This document shows, piece after piece, positions 1 to 10,854 of a stretch of 64,000 nt of DNA. Source of the DNA: Pestalotiopsis fici W106-1 (Eukaryota; Ascomycota; Sordariomycetes; Amphisphaeriales; Sporocadaceae); assembly GCF_000516985.1 (NCBI RefSeq), contig NW_006917098.1:1116001-1180000 (forward strand). Reading direction: 5' to 3'. Within the stretch, counting starts at the first letter, position 1; each line of letters begins with the position of its first letter. Position numbers and translations under genes: made by a program. The notes below the pieces were generated by a model. That model saw nothing but the letters and a program-made list of their open reading frames with translations, searched no databases and was not told where the DNA came from.

Positions 1-781
1 CCTCCTGGGCATCTTGGTCGGCCCCGTCATGAGCAGGCCTTCGCAAGAACTTTACCACTAGGGCTGTCCATGTCTGGTGGCTGTTTGGGCTGCATGACGC
101 CCAGTGATTGACCACTTCCCAGTCCGCTGCCATGAATTCCGTCTCGGTAAACGCATAGTACGAGTTCCATTCGGCATCTGCGCTGTTGCGGTATTGGTAG
201 ATCCAAAGCTTGGACTCCTCGGTTCTGTGTACTTGGGTAGGAATCCAGTCGCGCAGGAGGCGCACTTGTTGGGTACCCAGGTTCTGGTGGATTGTGCCCG
301 AGATCAAGGGCAAGGGCGCTGTCGGCCCGTCACCGCCAAAAGCCACGTCGACGGCATATTGCTTGGGCTCCGTCGGCGCCACGTCTTGGTCGGGAAAGGT
401 GACGATATTGACAATATGCACCCATCCAGGGTAGTCTCCTTGGGGTACACCTTGGAATCTTCGCCGAGTTCGGGCGCCGACGGTATAGGCCTGAAATCCT
501 AGTCCCCGAAGAACGTGGTTATATAGAATCGCCAGTTCCATACAGTATCCACCGCGACCGCGATTGTTAGTAACAATCTTGTTGAAAAGGAATTGAGGGT
601 CCAAAGATATGGAATGCGACTGGTTATAGTGTATTGAAAGATTCTCATAAGGACAAGTGGAAATCATATAGGTATGAATTGTTTTGAGAAGCGAAAGAGA
701 CGGCGGGGCATTGTGAAATTGCCGAGGCACCCCAATGTAGGCAAGAAACTGCCCTACTTGCGATGGTTTCAGCATTGACAT
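1..781 (-). CDS. Arylamine N-acetyltransferase (NAT), 3' end outside the window
   Basis: Enzyme of the arylamine N-acetyltransferase family, which moves an acyl group from acyl-CoA to aromatic amines or hydrazines by a ping-pong mechanism in the cytosol. The minus frame is open from the ATG at 781 to the window edge (about 260 codons). The catalytic triad is visible: Cys80 in RGRGGYCMEL, His122 in GWVHIVNI and Asp145 in YAVDVAF, each in its family context. The C-terminal part (NHWASCSP) matches the usual NAT third domain, and the stop lies beyond base 1. An in-frame ATG at 811 would add ten residues; I prefer 781 because fungal NATs begin close to the SQVGQFL-type helix. In Fusarium, NAT homologues (FDB2) detoxify plant benzoxazolinones; whether this copy does so is unknown. 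No intron is seen. Confidence 0.9.
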   Translation of the reverse strand, partial: MSMLKPSQVGQFLAYIGVPRQFHNAPPSLSLLKTIHTYMISTCPYENLSIHYNQSHSISLDPQFLFNKIVTNNRGRGGYCMELAILYNHVLRGLGFQAYTVGARTRRRFQGVPQGDYPGWVHIVNIVTFPDQDVAPTEPKQYAVDVAFGGDGPTAPLPLISGTIHQNLGTQQVRLLRDWIPTQVHRTEESKLWIYQYRNSADAEWNSYYAFTETEFMAADWEVVNHWASCSPNSHQTWTALVVKFLRRPAHDGADQDAQE

Positions 782-1790
782 GGTCGTATATTTGCGATGA
801 TTCTTTTTCATGCAATGATCTCAGTGCAGCCCGTCCGACAGTGGTGGAGGACAGATGACTGAACCAGTATTATACGATCCCGTTGACGGTTAAGGTTTTG
901 ACTCACGGAAATTCCGACCCGCTTATTAAGCGCACCTATCTCTTAGCACTCTCATTTGAGTCATACCGGCATTGCCCGTAGCTTTTGTGTCGATATATAG
1001 TAGTGATGCCGAAGCAATGGAGTCAATCAGTTGGACTCCAAGCCACCCCGTTATGCTTGCATGGCCTCTATGACGTGCTTTTGTCTCTCAATTGCACAAT
1101 ACCGTTTGGGTTGGTATACATGTCTGACGACAAGCAAGAAAACTTCATGAGAAATGTGTTTGGCTAGGAAGCACTTTATTCATCGTATCACCCGACAAGT
1201 GACAATTTCACCAACGTGCATAATAACTAGAATGCAAATTTGGATCACTGTCAGAAACCATGAACTCCATGGCCTAAAGAAAATAGGGCATTCAAATCTG
1301 CCTTTTGAAGTACTAAATACAAACGTTGTCAGAAATTAGCACATGTAGTTGGACATTTCTGGCCTATCAGGGTCACTCAAATGTGAACAGCACCCCTCCA
1401 GCAGTGTGCGTTTAAAGGACTTTCCAATCTGAAAAGCCACATCTACTACTTCAGATTCCCATATTCTAACTAACTCTGTCATTTTGGCATTCCAATGCCA
1501 CTTGCGATCGCGGATAACTTCCTCCTGCATTCCTATCTTTGAACTGTATAAGAGCAAGGGTCTTGAAGCGGAAGCTGTTTCCAATTACCTGATTAGGAAA
1601 CTCGACCCGAGAGTTATCTCCACCACGACCAAGAACCAACGATGCGAAAACGAATGACTTATCGTTGGACTGGATTAGTTCCGTCATGAATCAATAAAGT
1701 ATCATACACTGAAGCCAGCCGAGGTAAATCGAAATGCTTTGGAACATTTGTTGGTCATATTCTGCAACATTGCGCTGATCACGCTACAAC
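782..1790. other. Intergenic between divergent NAT and GNAT genes, with a possible gene relic
   Basis: No gene with recognisable homology. On the minus strand between about 1687 and 1336 two overlapping short frames (73 and 82 codons) look protein-like, but each is cut by a stop and I could find no frame-restoring GT-AG intron. It may be an eroded gene or chance. The rest presumably holds the divergent promoters. Confidence 0.3.
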
Positions 1791-2700
1791 ATGGCAACCC
1801 GACTGTATCGCCACCTTCAACAGCACCCGACCCGCATGATGGCTTCAATCTCAGCAGCAACCAAACCACCTATAACGTCCGGCAGAATCCCCGTAATTTA
1901 TTCAAATGCAGAATCCAGACGGCTTCTCATGACTTCGCCCAGCCCCCAAATTGGTCCGCTAGCTCCGCAGACTCTGGTCCTGCCGCCACCTCATTGTCGC
2001 CTTGATGGTCGATATACGTCCCTGGTCCCCTTGAAGCCCGAACACTCAGCTTCCCTATTCAAGCACCTAGGCGGAGTTCAAAATGATCATCTGTGGAGAT
2101 ACATGTTTTCCGGAGGATATGGAGAGGAAGCACAGTTCCAAAAGGCCATAGCCGACTGGAGTCAATCCTCGGATCCCCTCTACTTCTCCGTCATGTCGGG
2201 CCCTCGTTCCGATCCTCTTGCTCAGCCGGCCGGTTTGATCTCCTTGATGTCCATCGTGCCGAGCCATCGCCGGATCGAAATCGGCTGCATAACCTTTGGC
2301 AGCCTGCTCCAGCGATCCACGGCGGCGACGGAAGCCTGCTTTCTTCTTATGCAACACGCCTTTGAGGATCTGGGCAACTCTCGGGTCGAGTGGAAGGCTG
2401 ATGAGCTCAATAAGCCTAGCCTGGCAGCTGCGGAGCGGCTAGGATTCTCCTTTGAGGGAGTATTCCGGTAAGACTTGTCCAACATCCCACCTGCATCTCA
2501 TGACGATCAATGTCCCTGCTGACATGGTTCAAAGGAAACATATGGTCATCAAGGGCCGATACCGAGATACCGCCTGGTATAGTACCACAGAAGATGAATG
2601 GACGCGTCTGAAACAGGGGTTCGATGATTGGCTGGCTGATGATAATTTCGACTCAAAAGGGCAGCAACGACGGAGTCTTGGCCAATGCCGAAGCACGTAG
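1791..2700 (+). CDS. GNAT family N-acetyltransferase (RimJ/RimL type)
   Basis: Predicted 280-residue acetyl-CoA-dependent N-acetyltransferase. Two exons, 1791..2467 and 2535..2700, with a 67-bp GTAAGA...AAAG intron; splicing completes an Arg codon and continues the domain (GVFRKHMVIKGRYRDT). The Acetyltransf_3 fold is recognisable: an N-terminal strand around VPLKPEHSASLFKHL, the EIGCITFG strand, and a C-terminal part ending in ERLGFSFEGVFRKHMV...RDTAWYS, typical of RimJ/RimL-like enzymes. The first 35 or so residues are basic and poor in acids and could be a mitochondrial targeting peptide or simply extra sequence; a second ATG at 1836 gives a shorter start. The substrate cannot be told. It is divergent to the NAT gene and convergent to the FAD monooxygenase. 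Confidence 0.85.
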
Positions 2701-2846
2701 ATAGATCAAAGGACGGACGCAATGGGAGATTATCATTTAATACAGTCTACGAAACAGGATGGATGTATGCAGCAAACGACTTGAAAAAAGCCATCAATCA
2801 ACGGACCTCTCAACAGTCATGACACAGTCCGGGTAAAAGCCAAACC

Positions 2847-4482
2847 TTATACCAGAGACCAGTCACCGTTCTTGGTCAAATCGACCACAATGCCCTGCTT
2901 CTCCCGTGCAATCTGATCCTCCAAAGTCCATCCCTCGTGGACATATCCAGGAGGAACATTTCTATTTTGAAACGGCACCCCCGAGATCAGATGAGCGGCG
3001 GCGCGGGCAAAGTTGTCCGCGGCGTATTCCTCGGACCTGTGGCCCCAGAGCCACTTGCCTTGCACAATTCGCGATTGCAGCTGCTTGGCCTCTTCATGGC
3101 CCTCGCGGTGAAAGTTTGCGCGGTTGACTAGACCCATGAGCTGAATAAGACTGACACGCTCGAATCTACCTCGCACAAGATAGAGATTAGTCATGCCCCG
3201 TTCAAGAAGTTGTAATTGCTGTTTGGTGGAAGAAAAAAGAAAGGAAAAGGCACTTACCGGAGAAGTTCATGAACTTTGGCTGCCAAGTGAGGGCCAGCTT
3301 TATCACTGAGACGTAGACACTCGGCAATGGAAGCGCCATCTTCCATGGCCACGGTCGCACCGTTGGCAGAAGTGGGAATGAAGCTGTGCGCACTATCACC
3401 GAGTTGTAGGACATGGCCCTCCTTGGACGTCCAATGCGGCTGCGGATCGCGCATACACAAATCCCATTTGACCACACTATTCTTTGGAAAAGCCCTGAGT
3501 GCCTCGAGGAACAGTGGATCATAGTCGGGAGCCGGTAGCGAGCTGATTAGCTCCTCAGTGGAAATTGTCGTGGACCACGATTCGAGGGCTTGCCCTTGAA
3601 TATCATTGGGCAAAGTGATGGCAATGGAAACCAGTCTCTTGGAAACAACAAGGACAATATGTTGATTGTGCCCCGCGTAGATTCGAGCTTGTGGTCTCGT
3701 CTGTTCCTTCAAGTATTGATCAATCAGGGGCGTGTCTGTGAGATCTTCCGTCCAAATTGCCGCGCGGTAGATGGAGTAGCCAGTGCTGACAGCTCTCACT
3801 GGCTTTCCAAGTGTGAGGGCATGAGACCTCGACCCCAGCCCATCCGCTGCGAGTACGAGATCCGCTTCAAAGACGGTACCGTCGGTGGCAATGGCTCGGC
3901 CCTTTTTACTGACGGCATCTTCTTCGTAGCTCGCAATTTGCACATTCCACCGGATGGGAATGTCGAGTCGCACGCACTGTTTATAAAGTATGTTGGTCAT
4001 GTCGTAGCGGCCAATAATGGTATTGCTGCGAATGGGAAACGCAGCATGTGGCGCGACTCCGGGGCGGTTGGGCTCAAATTCCATTGGCGGCACTGCGACC
4101 TTGCCATCAATGTGAAGGACCACTGATTCGCAATCAAGTCCCACATCGTAATAATCTTGGAGTAGACTTGGAAAGTGACGAAAGACGGCAACTGCAGAGG
4201 GGCCCAAAGCCAAGATATCTCCTATATTGGGAACAATTAGCATGTGAGCATTGGTTAATCATGCTAAGGGGTGGGGGAATGATCCCCAAGTTCTAACTTG
4301 CCGATTGGTGAAATATCTTGGCCCTTTTCAATTATTCGAACGTTGTGACCTTTACGCCAGCACTCAATCGCTGCCAGGAGACCACTAGGGCCTGCTCCAA
4401 CAACCAAAACATTGATGCCCGATTTCGGATACCGTAGAACATTGTCGACAAGACGCGTGTGAGGAAGTTGTTGGTTTGCCAT
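2847..4482 (-). CDS. FAD-dependent aromatic-ring monooxygenase, salicylate-hydroxylase type
   Basis: Group A flavoprotein monooxygenase, 487 residues, expected to hydroxylate an aromatic substrate with NAD(P)H and O2. Three exons: 4482..4302, 4221..3258 and 3165..2847. Motifs: dinucleotide-binding GAGPSG (residues 29-34) with the ribose-binding Glu53, the DG motif at 187-188 (AADGLGSRS), and the GD motif at 335-336 (LGDSAHSFIPTSANGATVAMEDG). Intron 1 (4301..4222) only keeps frame and the family pattern if its donor is GC (GCAAGT), giving SPIGDILALGPSA; the nearby GT breaks the frame. Intron 2 (3257..3166, GTAAGT to GGTAG) joins HELLR to FERVSLIQLMG. No signal peptide or membrane segment. The substrate is unknown; salicylate, kynurenine and phenol hydroxylases share this fold. 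Neighbouring NAT and hydrolase genes fit aromatic xenobiotic metabolism, which is inference. Confidence 0.88.
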
Positions 4483-6586
4483 GGCAGATTTGTGTGAAGG
4501 ATGTTTGCGTTCTTCTGTAAGTGTTAGACGATGGAATGTTCATGGAAAGATCTTTGAGATAAAACCATGGGCTGGTTGACTTCATTTATAGGCGAATTCT
4601 CATACTCGTATTGTTTGAAGACAATGATGTCAGCTTGCTTTTGCCTGTCCGACCTCCGGGATTGTGAACGGAATCATAGAGGACCCCGAATCTGTTGAAC
4701 TCGACTGCCGATACCCAAGCGGATCCCGTATTGAATACTTTCAACTTGTCGGTCCGGTAGATGCCGCCACTTTCCGGTGGTGATCACAGCACTGACCCGG
4801 GAGAGGGCTGATCATAGAACCCACTTTAAGCTTGTGGACCACGATGCATGACTACCGAGTGGACCCAATTGAGTGTTCTGATTCTAGAGGTCGTATACTC
4901 ATCATCTTCTTTTGTTGATCATTCCAGCCTCAGAAACCCCCTTGAATTATACCCTTTGTATTGTCCTCCTCTGATATATGTTGAATTGTGCATTTTGGGC
5001 TCTGATGCCAGCTTCGTATTTCTACTTTTGCTTGATTTTCGCGATAGCAGGATAGTCAGTTGCCATTTCTTATCATTCCCCGTTTCTTGCTCCCTGGTAT
5101 TTGTGCATATCCAAAAGTCAAGAGTCTGGATTCCAGAGTCGGAGTTTCCCAAATGCGCATTCGTTGATCTTGGGGACATCACCGATGTTTCAAGTTCAAC
5201 AGTGCTTTGGCCAAGGCACTTCCAAGTTCCCACATTACCCTAAAGTTTAAGCTATTCCGTACCCAACGGTAACTTTGAAAACGCGGCGCCGATGACTAAG
5301 CGGATATTTGCGCTACCGTCCCTAGTAAAAGTTTCCGGCAACTATAGTGAAAATACGTAGACTAAACGAATCTCCTTGAAACATAAACTATGGAGTCAAA
5401 TATGTCACAAAGGATTAGTCAGCCAGAATGCGTGCTTGGTAAAATCCGCAGGCTTCCGGGGGAAAATATAACCATAATACAACATCTTGTCGTTGCCCTC
5501 CGTTTGTATATTTCTTGACACAAACTTAGAGAATATCTACGCAATTATAAATCTCTTATTTCGACGGTGTGCGTGCTTACCTACAAATTTAAACCTGGAT
5601 TGCATATGGGAGGATCTGAACGTGAATTTCAAGAGAGTTATTTTTAAATTGTTGACGAATCTTATGAATCGGTCGGAAAGGCGTCTTATTACGACATTTT
5701 TTTAATGTCAGAAGTAGAACGGCCATGCTGATTGAAGCGGGTTATCAATATATGACTTAGGTAGCACGCACATAAGAGCTCGGTCAAGAGGAAACTGTTG
5801 GCAATGGTTTAATTGCGTGAATTCAGAAACGCAGCCTTTCCTATGCCTTTCAAGTATTTTTCATCTAAGACACCAAGTTGCGTACCATTTAAATCAATCA
5901 AAGATGTGTCTCCTCGTGCGTTTAATCAATAATCATCAGTAGGCCCCTTGCAATAATTCCACGCTCGCACTCTGGTATCATTCGATGCTGAACACTACAA
6001 CAGTGCCAAATACCAAAAAATTACAGTTGAAGGTCTCAGGCTTGGGGCTGTTGGCTGGCGTCCAAAATGATCAGAACAACAAGAGTGCGCTGTAAAAGCA
6101 AGGTATAAAGTTGTTGTTCGTTCACAGTGGCTCTTCGGGGGGTTTCATGGTCCCCACTGGGGGCTATTGGAATCGGCAGCAGACTTTGCACAGGTGTTGG
6201 TATATTGTTGGCTGCAGGCAACATAGAACTGCATATTTATCGTAGCATTATTCCTTCTAATTTTATGTTTTAGATACAGGCTTCACCAACATGCATAGCA
6301 ACTTACAGTTGGTAATCTGGGTTTTGTAGTTGCTGCAATTGGCTCATCGGGATAACTCGTCAAAACAGATAAATTCATGTTCTCCCGCGTAAAGAACCCC
6401 CCCCCCCCCCCCCCCCCCCCCAATCCTGCCCATCTTACATTGTGAGCACTTGTCTTGTCGCACCTGGTAAGCACGAACGAAAAAAAACTTTGCAATTCTC
6501 GATCTTGAGCAGTTGTATCTGAGTCTCTACAATCTAGACGTTCTAGTCTCTTCTTATCATTCTACTTCTTACTAAATAATCGGAAG
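4483..6586. other. 2.1-kb intergenic region, divergent promoters, no gene seen
   Basis: Lies between the divergently transcribed FAD monooxygenase and hydrolase genes. It is AT-rich in places and holds only short frames without protein character; the longest (4848..5243) has no recognisable domain. A pure cytosine run occupies 6397..6421. Confidence 0.6.
6397..6421 (+). repeat. Poly-C homopolymer, 25 nt
   Basis: Uninterrupted run of 25 C on the plus strand, about 165 bp upstream of the hydrolase start codon. Such tracts slip in replication and are error-prone in sequencing, so the exact length is uncertain. Confidence 0.95.
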
Positions 6587-7585
6587 ATGGCCGCACTATC
6601 TTTCGTCGAAGGTGAAGTTGCCTTTGAGGCGCCTGGCGCTGGCAAGCCATGTAAAACATGGTACAAGATTCTTGGTGACCTTGGATCCGAGGTTCAGCCT
6701 CTAATTGTGCTCCATGGCGGCCCAGGCGCCGGTCACGAATATCTGACATCCCTGACCGACCTCCACGAGAAGTACGGGATGACTGTCATCTTTTACGACC
6801 AGATTGGTTGTGGCCGGTCGACGCATCTACAGGAAAAAATGGGAGACGACTCCTTCTGGACATTTGATCTCTTTGTCAAGGAGCTGGACAACCTCGTCGA
6901 CCATCTCAAGCTTCGTGAGAGCGGCTTTTACCTTTTGGGCTCAAGCTGGGGAGGCATGCTGGGTAGCACCTATGCGGGGCGCCGCTCACCAGGGCTCAAA
7001 AAGCTGGTCCTCGCGAGCGCGCCGGCCAGCATGCCCCTCCATATGCAAGGCGTCAAAGAGCTCCTCGTGGGCCTTCCGGAAGAGACGAGAAAGACTCTCG
7101 AAGAATGCGATCGCAAAGGGGATCATGAGAGCGAGGCGTTTCAGAACGCTTCGCTCGTCTGGAACAAGAAGCATGTCTGTCGAATCGATCCCATGCCGGA
7201 GCCCGTGCAGGCTGCTGTTAAGCACCTGAAGGAAGATCCCACGGCCTATCTCACCATGTAAGCAATCTATCCCCATAATATCGGCGCATCGTCAGTGCTG
7301 ATAGTACGCTATAGGCAAGGTCCCTCGGAATTCGTGGTTGTCGGAACAGCCTTCAAGGACTGGGAAGGGTACAAGTTGTTTGGGCCCGACATTGAGGTGC
7401 CGACATTGCTCATCAACGGGACAAACGACGAGGTTCAAAACTTGTGCTTTGAACCATGGTTTCGAACTATTCCAAAGGTGAAATGGGTGACGATTGAAGG
7501 CGCAAGTCACATGTCGCACTGGGAGCAACGCGGTCGGTTCGTACAGTTGTGTGGCGAGTTTCTCATTGGCTTTGCTGAGAAATGA
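6587..7585 (+). CDS. Proline iminopeptidase-like alpha/beta hydrolase (S33)
   Basis: Serine hydrolase of 313 residues, family S33 (prolyl aminopeptidase / L-amino acid amidase type), likely cytosolic. Two exons, 6587..7257 and 7315..7585; the 57-bp GTAAGC...TATAG intron splits the Met codon of YLTMQGPSEF, a conserved point in the family. Visible catalytic parts: oxyanion HGGPGAGHEY (from residue 43), nucleophile Ser120 in GSSWGG, Asp262 in INGTNDEV and His289 in GASHMSHWE. The cap domain lies between roughly residues 130 and 235. Fungal members of this group cleave N-terminal proline, hydrolyse amino-acid amides, or serve in secondary-metabolite clusters; the sequence does not tell which. Confidence 0.88.
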
Positions 7586-8091
7586 TGCCACGATCGTGCG
7601 CAAACGCGATCAATGACCGAAGGATTGTTCATTTTCTGAAGTCTCTATGCCAGCGAGATATCTACTCACAGTCTCTTTTTCGATGGGGCGAGCGTCATAC
7701 GGTCCTGAATTGTTACTAATCAGTGTAACCCTCCGGGTATCTCTACATCACTGTCAATGCATCGCTATCCGCGAAGATCACGGCAATCCTTTCCTGTACA
7801 TGACTACTCCTGAGTGTTAAACGACTTAGACATTTTCAATCGTTTGAAGATAAAAAGCCAGTCATATAGCTTAAATCAAATTTCATCGGCGGTTCTCTTG
7901 AAACATTAGAATTATGATACAAATCATTGCATATCATGTCTAGACTACGTTAACCTTTGTGCTAGTAAATAGGCACTTTCAGCAGTCAGGACCAATATTG
8001 AAAACACGGACTTGACTAATGGTGCACCGTATATTATTCACCATGTAGTATCTCTTCGTACTCGGCCAATATGCGTGCAACTGGCGAAGAG
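7586..8091. other. Intergenic between convergent genes
   Basis: About 500 bp between the 3' ends of the hydrolase and the HET-domain gene. Contains only AT-rich 3'-UTR-like sequence; nothing else seen. Confidence 0.6.
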
Positions 8092-10854
8092 CTAAACAAT
8101 GCTTATTCTCTCAAACCTGTCCCTGTTTTCTTCTATTGCCTCGCCCCTCATGACCCCCCCAACATAGGCTTCGCCCACAAGACGCCAGGCGTCCTGTGTC
8201 CCCATTCGGTCTTGGAGTTCCTGCAGCTTTGCCTGCATGCCCTCCACTTGCTCTTTATTACTGCCGCCTTTGGCCTCGATATCCCGCAGCTTTCCCAGTA
8301 AGCGCTCTGCCTTTCGACGGAGATGCTCATCGATACTCGTGAATATATAAGGCACGTAAAACCCGGGCACGAGCATAACAGTGTCGTCTTCCTTCAACAA
8401 ATTTGGTCCCAAGCCGATGCAGCCACCTCTAGTAATGAAAAGTCGTCTTCCTCCACTCATCACAGCCAGTGACACTGCTGCAGCGTATCGCCCCGAAAGG
8501 GCATCCTGATCTTTGCTGAAAGCTTCGTTCTTGAGAGGCGGCCACGGCTGACCAGGATAGGCTTTTGTCAGTGCCTGGTAGGTTTTGGTAATCTTGGCCA
8601 CTTGATCCTGTGATGGTGGCTGCTGCTGGCCTCCGGTATCATTGGGCTGGGAACTTGCTGCAGGCCTAGGGGGAACAGCCTGGGGCTTTTTATTTCCTTG
8701 TTTCTTTCCCTTCGAGATGAGATCACGTATGATATCGGCAAGGAAGTAGTAGAAACCATTTGCTGCCTCTAGTGGCGGTGGATGCTGACCACCCCAGGAC
8801 CCTCCAATCGAAGCGTGAGCAAAAGCAACTATGCCGGGCTGGCCTGTGAAATGATCGATTTTTGGAAGCTTGAGAGCAAACTCAAGGTATTCGAGGACTA
8901 TCTCGGGCGTTGGCAAAAGTGGCACGAGCGGACCCTTGTGCTCAATCGTGTCTAGTTTGGCGGCGTGCAAGGAGAGGCTTCTGCCGTCAGAGGATATCTC
9001 CGGCTCCAGCGAAAGTTCCGTACAAGCGGCGAAGGCTTTCCCGCTCTGCATAGCAAAAGCCTCTCCGCCTTGCTCTCTTGGGAGTTCTGGGTGTGGGATC
9101 CATGTTGGCCTTTCACTGAGAGGATTGCCGAACATGGCAGCCACAGATAAGAGACCGACCTCATGAGGTTGGGAGAGGAGACAAGCGGCAAGATTTAGGA
9201 AGAGCTCTGGCGCTTTGGCGTCGAGGTGCTCATCTAGAGATGACCACAGCCGACCTTTGTTGACTTTCGGAACGTTCCCTGATTGAGGCCTTCGGACCAT
9301 GGCCTGCTCCAAATTACCAGGCCGTGGCGGTAATGGCGGAGGCGCCGGCTCGTCAACCTGAATTGCCTGGTTGATCTTGAGAGATTCCGGGAGAATGAGT
9401 GAGAGCCCACCAATAACAAAGTCTACCACTTTCCCCCAGTCTCTGGCGTTACATGCGACCAGGAATTGTTCCAAGGTCCATCGGTAGCCTTGCCTGAACA
9501 ACGGACGCGGACTCAGCATAGAGGTAGGGATGTACTTGAGGACCGTGTAGTAGATGAGAAACCAGTTGCCAACGACTCCGTAATCGTCATGCAACCCCTC
9601 CATGTTTCTATTCTCCCCCAAGACCGTATCAGTCCGATGTGGAGTGAAATACCGTGCCATGGACTCGTAGTGGCATCTCAACTCCTCAGTCCCGCCCATG
9701 ACAGCTTCGCCCTCTTGCAAGCCGCCATTCCAATTGATGGCGGCTAGTACTGTGCCTTGGTCCATCTGATGCTCACCCAACATGAATACGGCCTCTCTTG
9801 CAAGCAAGATCTCCTGGAGTACCCACAGCCGACCAAACCAGCCACGAGTCGCGAGGTAGAACATGCTCATTACAAGCAACGTATTTCTAACATCAACAGA
9901 TTTCGTCTGAGGCGCTTGCTGCCCTAACTGGGCGTAACCATGGTAGTAAGGAAGAACCGTGGTCATCCCGGTAGATAACATGGTTTTGATACCAGGCGAT
10001 ATGAAGATTGGGCACTGTCCAAGCCAAACTACAACCAGCTCGGCACAGCGGTAAATATCTCCCATAATACGGAGCTGTGCTTTTTTTTCATCGCATTTCT
10101 TTTGGACCAAGCATATTGCATCCATCCAGTAGAATTCTGCTTTGGGCGATTTTCGCAGCTGAACAAGAGCATCATATAGATTTGCCTGGATTCCCTTTCT
10201 CCGTCCATCGCAGATGATGTACTTCGGTGAATTTTCCTCGTCACTCTCTTCCTCGTCACCCTCTTCCTCGTCACTCTCTTTCTCGTCGCTCTCTTCCTCG
10301 TCGGACTCGCTTTGTTCTTCAAACAATTTCTCGATGCCCTCATCGGCGGCCTTGGAGGAATAGGCCTGCTTTGGGCTACGCATATACCGCTTTAGGGCAT
10401 CTAGGAGCCCTTCATCAGCCTCTGGCGATGTGAGGTATCTTTCCGAAAACCCATTTATCAGAGAATCTTTCTCCCATTTGTACGAGAGCGCAGTGTACTT
10501 GGGATTATCGCGCAGGCTGACCACGTGTAGCGACACTCGGATCACGTCTGATGCTTGGCCCGGCTCAATCTTCAGCAGACGTATCGACGAAGACGGATCG
10601 GCCAAAGAGGTATGGCGGAACTTGTCTATATCGCCCGCATTTTTGAACAAAAGGGGTGCGAGTTAGTGCATACGTCCTCTCAGAGAGGTAGGTAGCCAAC
10701 TCACTTGGTACCACTCCTTGCCACGGCGCACAGCAGAATTCGCGGCCCCCTCAATATTTGGCTTGACTGTATCCCACACATTAGATATTTTAGCAAAAGA
10801 ACTCGTTTGCGCGTCGGCCTGGCCAGCCTTGGTGTCTGATATATTGCTCGACAT
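8092..10854 (-). CDS. HET-domain (heterokaryon incompatibility) protein with acidic repeat insert
   Basis: Predicted 892-residue protein with an N-terminal HET domain, the module that triggers programmed cell death when genetically different hyphae fuse. Two exons, 10854..10705 and 10620..8092; an 84-bp GTGAGT...ACAAG intron joins EWYQ to FRHTSLADPSSSIRLL, giving the usual start of a HET domain. Core motifs: YTALSYKWE (92-100), NLYDAL (197-202), FYWMDAICLVQ (213-223) and QLRIMGDIYRCAELVVVWLG (232-251). Between the first two motifs lies an unusual insert of about 85 residues, with a Glu/Asp/Ser-rich stretch at about 151-180 encoded by a 15-bp tandem repeat. The long C-terminal half resembles the variable tails of HET proteins. 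An ATG at 10650 would give a one-exon 852-residue form lacking the first 50 residues. The next gene upstream on the same strand is a Clr5-ankyrin protein. Confidence 0.87.
10234..10308 (-). repeat. 15-bp tandem repeat coding an acidic stretch in the HET domain
   Basis: Five near-identical 15-bp units (plus-strand form close to TTCCTCGTCACTCTC) in frame with the HET gene, each coding a five-residue ESDEE-like unit. Units differ by one or two bases. Copy number could change by slippage without breaking the frame. Confidence 0.9.

Noticed and set aside
1336..1687. Possible small two-piece minus-strand gene
   Set aside because: Two protein-like frames overlap but no GT-AG intron joins them in frame (the one clear candidate is 45 nt and keeps the wrong frame). 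Not strong enough for a gene call.
4848..5243. 131-codon plus frame in the spacer upstream of the S33 hydrolase
   Set aside because: Hydrophobic by T-rich composition only; no signal-peptide layout or homology, and the opposite strand is equally open.
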